DNA from: Pleomorphovibrio marinus
GTDB taxonomy: Bacteria > Bacteroidota > Bacteroidia > Cytophagales > Cyclobacteriaceae
Reading direction: 5' to 3'
DNA length: 64,000 bases
Assembly: GCF_003347495.1 (NCBI RefSeq)
Contig: NZ_QCXY01000001.1
Coordinates: 1,240,001-1,304,000, forward strand
A program made the translations under genes and the position numbers. How positions within the stretch are numbered: the first letter of the stretch is position 1; the number at the start of each line of letters is the position of its first letter. This document shows positions 16,897-25,907 of this stretch, in pieces. The notes below the pieces were generated by a model. The model worked only from the letters and a program-made list of their open reading frames with translations, did not search any database and was not told the origin of the DNA.

Positions 16897-17200
16897 GGAT
16901 AGTTGGTCTGGGTAGGGCTAAACAGGAAATTAGCAAAAATTGATCCAAGGATGGAAGGGGGGGTGCCGCGAATGCAGGAATGGTTTTTCTCAAAATTTGA
17001 GGATACTCCTCTTTTTTTCGGATAGTTTAAAATGGGTGTAGCCACTAATGCTATTATTTGGGATCCAAATAGCCGTGCCCCTGCCTATCTTCAAGGGTAG
17101 GTTTGTGGCAGCATTTTGTTGAAAAACTCGTCTATTGTAAAAATAGAGTAACCAAGCACTGCACATCTCCGTAAAAATTAAAAACAAATTCAACATCACT

Positions 17201-17701
17201 ATGAAACAAGTCCTTACCCTTTCCCTTCTTATTATGTTGCTTATTTTCAGTTCCTGTCAGGATGACGAGGATCCCCAACCTGGTGTTCCCTCCATGGTCT
17301 TGGGTACCTGGGAAATGGTCGGTTTTAATGATTACTTGGAACTGGATTATGTCACTACTTTGCAATTTAGGGCAGATGGCACTTATACCTACAGTTCCAC
17401 CCTACGGGAGAAGGACACTGACCTTGACTTAGGGTACAATTTTCTGGAAAGGGGAACATTCAGGGCAGGTTCAGAAGAAAATATGCTCAAATTGCTTCGT
17501 ACAGAATTTCTTCACAAGCCTTATGGTGCGGAAAAACTATTTTATTCCGAAGAAGAATTGGATAAGGGCCATATTGAGCCCAATCAGGAAAGTCCTCTAA
17601 ATTACGAAATTCGGGATAATGGAAATACTTTCCTGCTCCCCGGTGGGATTGTCGGGGGTGATGTTATTGTCGAAGATAGGTTCTTTGAGCGAAGAAATTA
17701 G
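17201..17701 (+). CDS. Lipocalin-like lipoprotein (paralogue of 7937)
   Basis: 166 residues with signal peptide and lipobox (LIFSSCQDD, Cys about residue 19). The VLGTWEMVGFNDY opening, FRADGTYTYSST strands and EIRDNGNTF end are shared with the protein at 7937, including the same LDLGYNFLERGTF segment. It is probably an outer-membrane-anchored small barrel of unknown function. An intrinsic terminator about 100 bases downstream closes the unit. Confidence 0.75.
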   Translation: MKQVLTLSLLIMLLIFSSCQDDEDPQPGVPSMVLGTWEMVGFNDYLELDYVTTLQFRADGTYTYSSTLREKDTDLDLGYNFLERGTFRAGSEENMLKLLRTEFLHKPYGAEKLFYSEEELDKGHIEPNQESPLNYEIRDNGNTFLLPGGIVGGDVIVEDRFFERRN

Positions 17702-17801
17702 GATACAGCGAGAATGGAGGATTTTGCGGGCAACCTTTAAGACGTTTTAAACGTGCTGGCTGGATCCGACTTAAGGTAAATTAGGTATTGAAAATTTTGA
17801 A

Positions 17802-17843
17802 AGCAGCTATATCCGGAGCTTCCGGTATAGCTGCTATTTTTTC
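17802..17843 (+). terminator. Intrinsic terminator after the lipoprotein gene
   Basis: The stem AGCAGCTATA-t-CCGGA / TCCGGTATAGCTGCT has one bulged base and is followed directly by ATTTTTT. It is a textbook rho-independent terminator for + strand transcription. Confidence 0.85.
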
Positions 17844-18057
17844 CACCTATACTGGCGTTAGCCTTCCTAAGAAAACACTGAAACTACGTTAGGAATAGCA
17901 TGCATTTTCCAGAGAAAAAAAATTAGGTCAAGAACAAAACTAATATATCATCAAAGTGAATTTCCAACTATATTTGTAAACCATTGGCCTACAAATACTA
18001 ACATAGGGTAGGGGTAATGCAAAGGAGGTGTGTTTAATAGCTATATAATATAGTGGA
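17844..18057. other. Intergenic region before the AraC regulator
   Basis: AT-rich, no gene. ATATTTGTAAACC near 17970 carries a weak -7-like TTTG, too far from the start to assign. Confidence 0.3.
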
Positions 18058-19044
18058 ATGAACCTTTCATTGATCAGTTTTGAAAACACCTCCACGGTGG
18101 ACATTGAGGGTCAATCCCCCAACTACCCAAACCATGACCCTGTCATGGAGCAGAAACTGGCTTTTCAGGATCCTTCTTTGGGAAGCATTGATTGCCGGCT
18201 CATCGCCACGCCAAATGTCTCCCTGCTCTCCGGCATCATCCAGCTCCGCCAATCCGTACGACTGAAGACTGCCACACCGGACAACAGCATCAACTTCCCC
18301 TTTATGCTGGAAGGAAGCATCGTTTCCCATTTTTACAACTTTCCTAAAAAACAACAACTTCCCCAGAATTCGCACAATGCCATTCACCTGGTCCATACCG
18401 AAGGGGAACATTACCTTCCGGTGGGGAAATTGCATACCTTTCATATCAATGTTGGCAGCACTTATTTCTACGACAATTTCATATCGGAAGACAAGATCAC
18501 TGACCGTTTCAAAAACGGCATCGCCACCAGGAACTCCACAGTAGCTTCCAATCAGCCCGGGTTTATTCATCATGAGATGAAAAACACCATTAAACACATG
18601 TTGGAAAACCCCTACCAGGGTGCCATGAAAAGGATGTTTTTGGAGATAAAAAGCCTGGAACTCATTACCATGCAAATCCATCAACTTTGCAACCTTTCTC
18701 TCCGTCCCCTCCCAATGGGTGCCAAAAACAAAGAATTGGCCTTTGGGGTCAAGGAATTCCTGGAGCAGCAATTTCTGGCTGCCTGGACCTTGGAGGAGTT
18801 GGCCAGGAAATTCGGTACCAATATTCAAACTTTGAAGACTTCCTTCAAGGCGACCTTTGGAATGAGTATTTTCTCCTATTACCAACAACTCCGCATGGAA
18901 TTTGCCAAGCACATGCTATTGGAACAAAAACACCCTATCCTCGAAATCAGTGAGTGGTTGGGTTACAGTCACCAAAACCATTTTTCTACCGCGTTTAAGA
19001 AGCATTTTGGCTTTTCCCCCTCAGCCACCAAGCCTCCGCGGTAA
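18058..19044 (+). CDS. AraC family transcriptional regulator
   Basis: 328 residues. Residues 1-210 form a long N-terminal effector-type domain without a clear cupin motif; residues 225-325 carry the double HTH, with WTLEELARKFGTNIQTLKTSFK as first and ILEISEWLGYSHQNHFSTAFKKHFG as second helix-turn-helix, followed by FSPSA. The second half is a clear AraC signature. It is likely to regulate the cupin gene 112 bases downstream and perhaps the NmrA gene. Confidence 0.9.
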   Translation: MNLSLISFENTSTVDIEGQSPNYPNHDPVMEQKLAFQDPSLGSIDCRLIATPNVSLLSGIIQLRQSVRLKTATPDNSINFPFMLEGSIVSHFYNFPKKQQLPQNSHNAIHLVHTEGEHYLPVGKLHTFHINVGSTYFYDNFISEDKITDRFKNGIATRNSTVASNQPGFIHHEMKNTIKHMLENPYQGAMKRMFLEIKSLELITMQIHQLCNLSLRPLPMGAKNKELAFGVKEFLEQQFLAAWTLEELARKFGTNIQTLKTSFKATFGMSIFSYYQQLRMEFAKHMLLEQKHPILEISEWLGYSHQNHFSTAFKKHFGFSPSATKPPR

Positions 19045-19156
19045 GCCGTTCCACTATTTCTCTTTGCGTATAAGGTGTTTCTTCTTACGTATAAGCGGTT
19101 TGTGCCCAGTGATTTAGCTTTGTGTCATCAAATCAACCAAAGTTAATAGTAAAAAA

Positions 19157-19711
19157 ATGGCACACACAAATCAAATCATCGAAAGTAAAACCTACGGCGA
19201 CAAAGCCAAATTTCTGGTCACCGCAGCCGATTCCAAGGGAGCCTTGCTAAAAGCTCAGGTGTGGATTCAACCCGGAGCCGCCGGTCCACCGGAACACTAC
19301 CACCCCATACAAAGTGAAAGCTTTGAGGTGGTAAAGGGCCAACTCAACCTGACCCATAAGGGAAAGCAACTGGTCCTCCTGCCTGGGGAAAAATTCACGG
19401 TGGAACCCAATGTGCTGCACAAATGGTCCAACGCCGGAACGGAAGAATTAGTGGCCATCGTGGAGTTGAGGCCAGCGTTGAAAACAGAATATTTTCTGGA
19501 AAGCATGTATGCCTTGGACCAACAGGGGAAACTGGACAAAAAAGGATTGCCAAACCCCCTGCAGTTTGCAGCCATCCTGCATGAATGCTACGGGGAACTA
19601 TTTGTGATAAGCCCACCCATCTTCGTCCAAAAAATAATGGCCAAAGTAGTAGGCAGACTGGCCAAGTGGTTGGGTTTCAGAGGCCATATTCCTTTTCCTG
19701 GCCTCAATTAA
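19157..19711 (+). CDS. Cupin domain protein
   Basis: 184 residues. The first cupin motif is PPEHYHPIQSESFEVVKG (G/PxxHxHxxxxExxxVxxG, residues 39-56) and the second is PNVLHKWSNAG, giving the three His and one Glu metal ligands. The C-terminal 70 residues, with a hydrophobic FAAILHECYGELFVI segment and a basic LAKWLGFRGHIPFPG end, are an extension typical of cupins beside AraC regulators. Substrate unknown. Confidence 0.85.
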   Translation: MAHTNQIIESKTYGDKAKFLVTAADSKGALLKAQVWIQPGAAGPPEHYHPIQSESFEVVKGQLNLTHKGKQLVLLPGEKFTVEPNVLHKWSNAGTEELVAIVELRPALKTEYFLESMYALDQQGKLDKKGLPNPLQFAAILHECYGELFVISPPIFVQKIMAKVVGRLAKWLGFRGHIPFPGLN

Positions 19712-19719
19712 ACAAAAAG

Positions 19720-19862
19720 ATGAAATCGAGCCTGCCTGGACGGCAGTCAGGCATGAGGAGAAACTCACATGTAGGGATGATAATAATCATGCGATATTCT
19801 CCCGATCCCGATAGCTATCGGGACGGGGCAAGTTATGAACGCTAAAAGACAATTATAGAAAC
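19720..19862. repeat. Start-codon-associated dispersed repeat, copy 3
   Basis: It begins at ATGAAATCGAGCCTGCC eight bases after the cupin stop and ends directly at the ATGAAA of the NmrA gene. It carries the GCCTG/CAGGC hairpin and a CCCGATAGCTATCGGG palindrome instead of the CCCCGAA/TTCGGGG hairpin of copies 1 and 5, and the same A/T-rich tail (CAATTATAGAAAC). Confidence 0.75.
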
Positions 19863-20792
19863 ATGAAAACGTTAGAAACGATTGCTCCTAAAAGAACCAT
19901 TGTGGTTTGTGGGGCCACAGGTACCCAAGGCGGGTCTGTGATCAGGCAGCTATTGGAAACAGAAAACCTCTGGCATATTGTAGCCCTTACCCGGGACGAT
20001 AAATCATCCAAGGCCCAAACGCTAAAGGAATTGGGTGTGGAAGTGAAAAAGGCCAATTTTGAAACCAAGGAGCCACTCATAAACGCCTTTAAGGGTGCCG
20101 ATGCGGTTTTCGGGGTGACCCAGCCCTGGTCCGAGGACAACAAACATTGTTATCCGGAGAAGGAAATCCAACAGGGGAGAAACATTGTGGACGCATGTGT
20201 GGCCAATAAGGTTCCTCATTTGCTTTTCAGCTCTGTGCTGAATTTCACCGAAAAGAAATTCAAAATGCTCCACGTGGAGAGCAAATTCATCATTGAAGAT
20301 TACCTGATCTCCAGTGGACAACCCTATACGCTACTCCGGTTGCCACAATTTATGGACAATCTGGGTTCTCATTTCTTTCCGGTAAAGAAGGGGCTTATCA
20401 AAGGGTTTATTGATGCCGATGCCAAGGTACCCTATATTTCTTCCGGGGATATAGGAAAGCTAGCCCTTCATATATTCCTACAACCGGAAAAATACCTGAA
20501 CAAGGAAGTCAGCGTGATCGGAGATATGGTTTCCGGGATTGAGTTGGGCAGAATGATGGAAAGCATCAGGGAGGGGGAAAAATTCAGGTACAAGTCCGTA
20601 CCTCGCTTCTTGATCCGGCTATTTGCGAAAGAATTCTATCCCATGCGTCAGTTTTATGAGACGTACGGCAGGCCTCCATTCCTGCAGGTTCCGGAGAGGG
20701 TTTTCCACGAAACCCGGGAAAATCCATTCCGCCTTACGAGCATGAAGGAGTTTTTGATTGAAAAAGGTTTCCATACCAGGGCATTGGGGTAA
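19863..20792 (+). CDS. NmrA-like NAD(P)-binding protein
   Basis: 309 residues. VVCGATGTQGGSVIRQLL (residues 12-29) is the GxxGxxG dinucleotide-binding loop of atypical short-chain dehydrogenases, followed by an LTRDDKSSKA segment typical of NADP-preferring NmrA/HSCARG proteins. The active-site Tyr-x3-Lys is not evident, so a redox-sensing or reductase role cannot be separated. A repeat copy separates it from the cupin gene; the two plus AraC may form one regulated group. Confidence 0.85.
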   Translation: MKTLETIAPKRTIVVCGATGTQGGSVIRQLLETENLWHIVALTRDDKSSKAQTLKELGVEVKKANFETKEPLINAFKGADAVFGVTQPWSEDNKHCYPEKEIQQGRNIVDACVANKVPHLLFSSVLNFTEKKFKMLHVESKFIIEDYLISSGQPYTLLRLPQFMDNLGSHFFPVKKGLIKGFIDADAKVPYISSGDIGKLALHIFLQPEKYLNKEVSVIGDMVSGIELGRMMESIREGEKFRYKSVPRFLIRLFAKEFYPMRQFYETYGRPPFLQVPERVFHETRENPFRLTSMKEFLIEKGFHTRALG

Positions 20793-21012
20793 GCCATCTA
20801 TTTGCAGCCGGTCAAATGGATACTTCCAGATTCAGAAGGAAGGATCCATTTTTTTTATGACCAGGTCATTCAGCAGTGCTTATGCGGATGACAGAGAGTG
20901 TGTGCATAGGTATCCGAAAAGTCATTTTCAGAAATCCTTGGAAGTGAAAAATACCAGGAAACTTTATGGGGAATTGGTTTCCGAAAATAGTCCAATATGA
21001 TTAAATTTAATC
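20793..21012. other. Intergenic gap
   Basis: No gene is supported; the short open frame here lacks any protein-family feature. Confidence 0.3.
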
Positions 21013-21624
21013 ATGGAACAGGACAAAGAAAAGGCCATACTCAAAGAACCTGATATCAGCTACGGTGGGTATACCTATGCGGAATACCTGACCTGGAATA
21101 TGGAGGAAATGGTGGAGCTGATCAAAGGAAAAGTATTTAAAAAAGCGGCTGCTGCACCAAAAAGGATACACCAAAAAGCTGCTGCCTCTTTGGGAACCAA
21201 GTTGTTTAACTTTTTGGAGGGTCATATTTGTGAGGTTTATTTTGCTCCATTTGATGTCCGTCTTCCTGTAAAATCCAAAAAAGACGATAAGGTCAACACC
21301 GTTGTCCAGCCGGATATCTGTGTAGTCTGCGATCCGGAGAAACTGGATGACAGGGGCTGTATTGGTGCCCCGGATCTTGTGGTGGAAATTATGTCCCTTG
21401 GGAACAAGCAACTGGAACTCCAATACAAGTATGAAGTTTATGAGGAGTCAGGAGTAAAAGAGTATTGGCTTTTGGATCCAGATGCACTGACCTCGCTGGT
21501 TTATAACCTGGTCAACGGGAAATACCAACCTTCCAAGTTAATGACCACAGGGGATATTGTCAAGTCTATGGTTATCAAAGGATTTAAATTGGACTTGGAG
21601 GAATTTTTTGGGGATCTTTCGTGA
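21013..21624 (+). CDS. Uma2 family (DUF820) endonuclease-like protein
   Basis: 203 residues. The PD-(D/E)XK-like core is visible: VQPDICVV (Asp about residue 101), GAPDLVVEIMS (Asp and Glu about 117-121) and KYEVYEESGVKEYWLLDP. This is the standard Uma2 pattern, which spreads widely as a possible nuclease, often near mobile DNA; its role is not known. The N-terminal YTYAEYLTW segment is also typical. It seems complete. Confidence 0.85.
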   Translation: MEQDKEKAILKEPDISYGGYTYAEYLTWNMEEMVELIKGKVFKKAAAAPKRIHQKAAASLGTKLFNFLEGHICEVYFAPFDVRLPVKSKKDDKVNTVVQPDICVVCDPEKLDDRGCIGAPDLVVEIMSLGNKQLELQYKYEVYEESGVKEYWLLDPDALTSLVYNLVNGKYQPSKLMTTGDIVKSMVIKGFKLDLEEFFGDLS

Positions 21625-21910
21625 AGCAGTGACCTCTTTTCAACCTTTCCATTTCGCAATCACTTGGAAAAGCATTGTTTTCCATGGGAAATAACCACCC
21701 GGTTAAGAGAGATTCTTGAGGAAATAATACCGCAGCTCGGGGAAGAGTTTGAACTTTTCTACCAAGTCTAAAGGCATATAACCAAAACCGAAAATAATCA
21801 AGGATTAACTTTTTAGTTTGATTTTAATTATTTAGTTTTATTTATTGCCCTATCTGAATTGGTCGCCGATATAGGGGCGATTCTATTCCTTATGTACAGG
21901 GCATATATAG
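21625..21910. other. Decayed intergenic DNA
   Basis: No intact gene. A short frame reading FPWEITTRLREILEEIIPQL may be a gene fragment, but it is too short to name. Confidence 0.3.
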
Positions 21911-22228
21911 AGTGTTGTCACCTCCAATTCCTATCGTGAGCTGGCCTATGATGAGGAGAATAAATTGCTCTACCGCCTGGCTTATCGTGGCGTGGATTAT
22001 ACAGGGCCAGATGGGCAAAGGAGAAACTGGGACAACAAGCCTCCTTCGTTGATCATCATCAATAGCGACTTCGAGAAAGTGGGTGAGGTGGACCTTCCGG
22101 TAAATACCATTTATACCCGGATGTACTTTACCCATAATGGCAAACTGTACCTTTCCCTAAACCATCCCGACAACAACCCCTCCGAGGATGAAATGGTATT
22201 TGTGGGGTTTAAGCCGGAGAAGCTGTAA
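21911..22228 (+). pseudogene. C-terminal fragment of a DUF4221-type propeller lipoprotein
   Basis: About 105 codons, opened after a TAG at 21908. SYRELAYDEENKLLYRLAYRG, IIINSDFEKVGEVDLP, and TRMYFTHNGKLYLSLNHPDN match the last blades of DUF4221 beta-propeller lipoproteins of Bacteroidota. Start, signal peptide and earlier blades are missing. A few bases of the same 3' end (AAGCCGGAGAAG.TGTA) recur at 24300-24317. Confidence 0.6.
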
Positions 22229-22269
22229 GGGACTGCAAATCCCGAACAGCGGCTAAACCTAGAAAAATC

Positions 22270-22333
22270 GCACTCCTACAGTGCATAAAGTAAATAAAAA
22301 TGCACTATATAAGTGCAAAATAAGCTATATTTG
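22270..22333 (+). promoter_or_regulatory. Paired GCACT-N5-AGTGC operators and -7 box
   Basis: GCACTCCTACAGTGC (22270-22284) and GCACTATATAAGTGC (22302-22316) share arms exactly and have centres 32 bp apart. TATATTTG (22326-22333) is a good -7 box 17 bases before the ATG at 22350. A repressor site pair just upstream of or overlapping the -33 region is inferred. Confidence 0.65.
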
Positions 22334-22349
22334 TTTTTTGAAGAAACCA

Positions 22350-23519
22350 ATGGATGCTTTATTTCAATATTCCAACCAATTAATCGCCAATGTAGATGTA
22401 GGGTTTACCCGATATGCCTATGATATAATAAATTGGCAGAATAGAATGCTCGGGATAACCGGCCCCAGGGGTGTTGGGAAAACCACCTTGGTGTTACAGT
22501 ATATCAAAAACAATCTCGATCCGCAGAAGACCCTTTATGTCACAGCCGAGGATTTTTACTTTGCAAAAAACCGTTTGATGGATTTGGCCGATGACTTTGT
22601 AAAGGCAGGGGGAAAATACCTTTTCATAGATGAAACCCACAAATACCCGGATTGGTCCGTTGAGCTGAAGCTGATTTATGATTACCATCAAGATCTAAAG
22701 GTGGTTTTCACGGGTTCCTCCGTCCTTGATATTAGAAAAGGAAGCGCCGACCTAAGCAGAAGGGCGGTGGTGTATTATATGCAGGGCCTTTCTTTCCGGG
22801 AATATTTGTCGCTGTTTCACCAGGAGCAAGTGCCCAGGTATTCACTTGATGATATACTGGCGCATAAGGTCAGTATCCCTCACATCCCTCATCCTTTGCC
22901 ATTTTTTTACGACTATTTAAAAGAGGGGTATTATCCTTTTTCCAGGGAGGATGATTTTGGGATTAGACTATGGCAGGTGGTCAACCAAACCCTAGAAACG
23001 GATATTCCCACCTATGCCCAGATGAATGTTTCCACAGGCAGAAAGTTAAAGCAATTGTTGGCGATTATTGCACAAAGCGTTCCGTTCAGACCCAATATGA
23101 GCAAAATTGCCGGGATGTTAAACATAAGCCGGAACAACATAGCAGACTATTTGCTCTATATGGAAGAAGCCGGCATGATTATGCAACTGAGAACCAAGGC
23201 GGAGGGCCTTAGGGCTTTGGGAAAGGTGGATAAAGTTTATTTGGACAACCCCAACTTAGTGTACGGGCTGGCAGGAGAAAACCAAAATAAAGGTAATGTA
23301 AGGGAGACCTTTTTCTTAAATCAATTAAAGGTAAACCATCAAGTGGCTGCCTCAAGTATAGCTGATTTCGCCATAGACGAAATGGACTTTGAGGTAGGGG
23401 GGAAGAACAAAGGGATAAAACAAATTAAGAATGCCGAAAAAGGATTTATAGTAAAGGACGACATAGAGATCGGCTTTCTTAATACCATCCCCCTTTGGCA
23501 TTTCGGTTTGATGTATTGA
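22350..23519 (+). CDS. AAA+ ATPase with DUF4143-type C-terminus
   Basis: 389 residues from ATG 22350; an in-frame upstream GTG at 22281 would place the promoter within the gene, so it is rejected. GPRGVGKTTLVLQYI (about residue 37) is Walker A, YLFIDETHKYPDW Walker B, and VVFTGSSVLDI sensor 1. The C-terminal half has an HTH-like LLAIIAQSVPFRPNMSKIA segment and a restriction-fold-like FEVGGKNKGIKQIKN end. This is the AAA_14/DUF4143 arrangement, common as single mobile genes and of unknown function. Paired palindromes precede it, but no regulator gene is adjacent. Confidence 0.85.
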   Translation: MDALFQYSNQLIANVDVGFTRYAYDIINWQNRMLGITGPRGVGKTTLVLQYIKNNLDPQKTLYVTAEDFYFAKNRLMDLADDFVKAGGKYLFIDETHKYPDWSVELKLIYDYHQDLKVVFTGSSVLDIRKGSADLSRRAVVYYMQGLSFREYLSLFHQEQVPRYSLDDILAHKVSIPHIPHPLPFFYDYLKEGYYPFSREDDFGIRLWQVVNQTLETDIPTYAQMNVSTGRKLKQLLAIIAQSVPFRPNMSKIAGMLNISRNNIADYLLYMEEAGMIMQLRTKAEGLRALGKVDKVYLDNPNLVYGLAGENQNKGNVRETFFLNQLKVNHQVAASSIADFAIDEMDFEVGGKNKGIKQIKNAEKGFIVKDDIEIGFLNTIPLWHFGLMY

Positions 23520-24381
23520 TGTCTTAAAAACTAATGGGCTTTGACCACTGCCGTGGTCTTTGTTTCATCCTAAAAGGTGGTGTTCCTGACTCCATGATGA
23601 TCTGTTCCTTCCCTACGTGACTTGCTGTAATTAAACGTAGACCTTCTCCTACCCACATTTGGTACCTAACGGCACCTATAAACCCATCTCGCCCAACAAA
23701 CACAAATCGTAGAGAAAAAACCCCAAATCGATCATTTCCCCCTCCTGTTTTAGGAGGGGGAAAAAGGGGGTGGTCTGAAAAGGGCGGGGGTACAAATCAC
23801 CAATCCGAAGCAGGAAATACAGTGTTATAATTTCTTCCGCAAGAAATAAGGTTAAAGGTTTTGTAATATTCTCCTTCTAGAAATGATGGTTCGATGAGTT
23901 CAACCCTATCTGATGTTCAGGGGACTGTATTCTAGGGTTTTTCCAGGTGTGCTTGCGGTGACTATTGGGGTTCTTTAGGGTTTTTCTTGGCGTCCCAGAA
24001 GCCTGTATCAAGACGTTGATTAATTTCTTGGGGATTGTAAATCCCCTTTATCTGGGTTCGGGATTGCAAATCCCGAACAGCGGCTCCGAAAAACAGGCAG
24101 TTTAGAAATAGAAAGACATAAGTATCCTAAAAAATTAATTGATTATCCAGCTGTAATTTATAAATTTAAGAAATAATTAGTTTCAGTGTAAGGTTTTAAA
24201 GCTGAGAACTTAAAAATCTGCTCTGGTGATATAACGAAAAGGGTTAAAGTGGTCAAAATATGAAAAGGCTTCAAGGTGTTTTATCCTATTTGGTGGATTA
24301 AGCCGGAGAAGTTGTAGGGCGGGATATAATACCTTGATCTTGAGATGAAAAACCTAAATTTGAGAGATGGAGATAGAGTAA
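23520..24381. other. Long intergenic region with hairpin repeats
   Basis: No gene. It holds a perfect hairpin TTTCCCCCTCCT-GTTTT-AGGAGGGGGAAA at 23735-23763, then GGGGATTGTAAATCCCC and CGGGATTGCAAATCCCG palindromes near 24030 and 24060. The last, followed by GAACAGCGGCT, recurs at 22229. These are dispersed repeat modules; their role is unknown. Confidence 0.5.
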
Positions 24382-24457
24382 TGTCCGATTTTGTCTAAAA
24401 TTGTCCAATATTGTCCTGTTTTGTCCGATTTTTTACGGTTTAGAATATATAACTTTG
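24382..24457 (+). promoter_or_regulatory. Five 10-bp-phased TGTCC repeats and -7 box
   Basis: TGTCC or TGTCT occurs at 24382, 24392, 24402, 24412 and 24422, exactly one per helical turn, in the pattern TGTCCgATTT. TAACTTTG at 24450-24457 matches TAnnTTTG and lies 40 bases before the peptide ATG. The repeats end just above the expected -33 position, as an activator array would. Confidence 0.65.
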
Positions 24458-24496
24458 ATATACATTAATTTTATACTATTTAAAACTTATATTATT

Positions 24497-24781
24497 ATGA
24501 AAAATGTATTAAAAACAAGCAAGTGGCTGCGCTGGACGGCAGCTGGGGCGTTTGGGTTGATGCTTACGCTGAATGTAATGGTCGGGTTGGAGTTTGAGAA
24601 GGGCAATATCTTACCCTCGTTAACACTAATGGAATTGGGTAATGGAGCTCAAGCAAATACAGAGAAGGGGGGAACCTATGGGGGGCTTTGTTGCGCTTGG
24701 ATTATTGAGAAATGTCACCATCCAATCGGTACTACATATAACGATTCTTGGTGGTACGGGGGGTATGATTCCTGCCCTTAA
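24497..24781 (+). CDS. NVEALA-like small secreted peptide precursor
   Basis: 94 residues. The N-terminus KTSKWLRWTAAGAFGLMLTL is a signal or membrane segment; LMELGNGAQA occupies the place of the NVEALA leader motif, followed by a short Gly/Cys-rich mature part (GGTYGGLCCAW, CHHP, DSCP). NVEALA-type peptides are usually encoded just before BF3164-like propeller lipoproteins, and one lies 60 bases downstream. Start: the ATG at 24497 rather than upstream in-frame codons, because the promoter lies between. A strong terminator follows. Confidence 0.6.
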   Translation: MKNVLKTSKWLRWTAAGAFGLMLTLNVMVGLEFEKGNILPSLTLMELGNGAQANTEKGGTYGGLCCAWIIEKCHHPIGTTYNDSWWYGGYDSCP

Positions 24782-24783
24782 TT

Positions 24784-24820
24784 AAATTAAATAGGGCATA
24801 TAATATGCCCTATTTAATTT
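24784..24820. terminator. Hairpin between peptide and propeller genes
   Basis: A near-perfect stem (AAATTAAATAGGGCAT / ATGCCCTATTTAATTT) with a five-base loop and T-rich end follows the peptide stop by two bases. It could terminate or attenuate transcription into the propeller gene, giving more peptide message. Confidence 0.75.
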
Positions 24821-24840
24821 CTTAAAAAACGTAAAAACTT

Positions 24841-25907
24841 ATGAAAAAAAGTGTGTTTTTAATATTTATATTATTTCTGTTATTTATTTCCTGAGATTCT
24901 AATTTAAAAGATAGTAGTAGGGTTATATAATTAAGAGATTTGAAGCTAAGGACATTCCCGAAACCATTAAAATAAAAGGAGAAAAGCTTAATTTTCATCA
25001 GCTTATAAATCCTAGGAAGATTCTGTGGGATGGTAATTATCTTATAGTAGGTGAATTGGGTTTGTCGGATCTGATACATATTATAAATATTGACGAAAAT
25101 GAATATATTAGAACTGTAGGAGAAAATGGCTTTGGCCCTGGAGAAATAAGTGGGGTACATGGAATGGAGAGGGATAAAACATCAGGTAAATTTTGGGTGT
25201 ACGACTCTGAACAAAAAATTTTTTCGAAATATGATGTCTTTAAGACAGATAAATTAGCGGTTAATCAAATAAAACAGTCAGAGGGGTTATTTCTTGCTGT
25301 GGATATGGTCTGGTCATCAGATACCACTTTAATGACTAGAAGGGCCGATGAGAATGAAAAGTTTGTGGAATACCATATTGACGGATCAATATTAAACACA
25401 TATGGCACCTGGGACAGTATGATCGAAGAAAAGGACATCCCGTACAATGTAATTAGTGCTGTTCATCAAGGGCCTTTAAAATCAAGTCCTGATTATTCTA
25501 AATTTGTTATTGCTGGAGTTGCTAGAGATTTTATTGAAATATTGGATAAGAATAGCGGAGATATTATTTCTGTTCGTGGCCCTCTTTCTGAAATCCCAGA
25601 ATTTATAATAAATCATTCTGCTGGTTACCCGATGGCACAGTTTAATATGAGTAAAAGGTATACATTTTATGTCGATTTATATCTTGAAAAGGAATTTATT
25701 TATACCTTATATTTTGGGGACAAAAGTGAGAAGTTGTTAGGCGGTGAACTTGCAAAAACTATACTAGTTTTTGATTATAGCGGGAGCATTATAAGGTCTT
25801 ATGAATTGGATCATAGTTTGATTGCATTTTCAGTGGACGAGGATGGAAGAAGAATATTTGGAATTACCTATGATGCAGATCCGAATATTGTTGTGTTTTA
25901 TTTTTGA
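24841..25907 (+). pseudogene. BF3164-like 6-bladed propeller lipoprotein, disrupted
   Basis: The start reads KKSVFLIFILFLLFIS then TGA, where the lipobox Cys codon (TGT/TGC) is expected, then DSNLKDSSR. One base is lost near 24916, after which the frame continues GYIIKRFEAKDIPETIKI to 25907. The remaining 320 residues have propeller-blade repeats such as LINPRKILWDGNYLIVG and GSIIRSYELDHSLIAFS. With two lesions near the 5' end, lipidation and translation would fail. Its neighbour is the NVEALA-like peptide, the usual partner of this family. Confidence 0.65.

Noticed and set aside
22281-22349. Earlier in-frame start for the AAA+ ATPase
   Set aside because: It would place a palindromic operator and the -7 box within the coding region.
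23735-24080. CRISPR array
   Set aside because: The repeated hairpins here are different palindromes without regular spacers or cas genes.
24841-24900. TGA read as selenocysteine in the propeller lipoprotein
   Set aside because: A frameshift follows within 20 codons, there is no SECIS-like element evident, and a plain Cys-to-stop mutation explains it.
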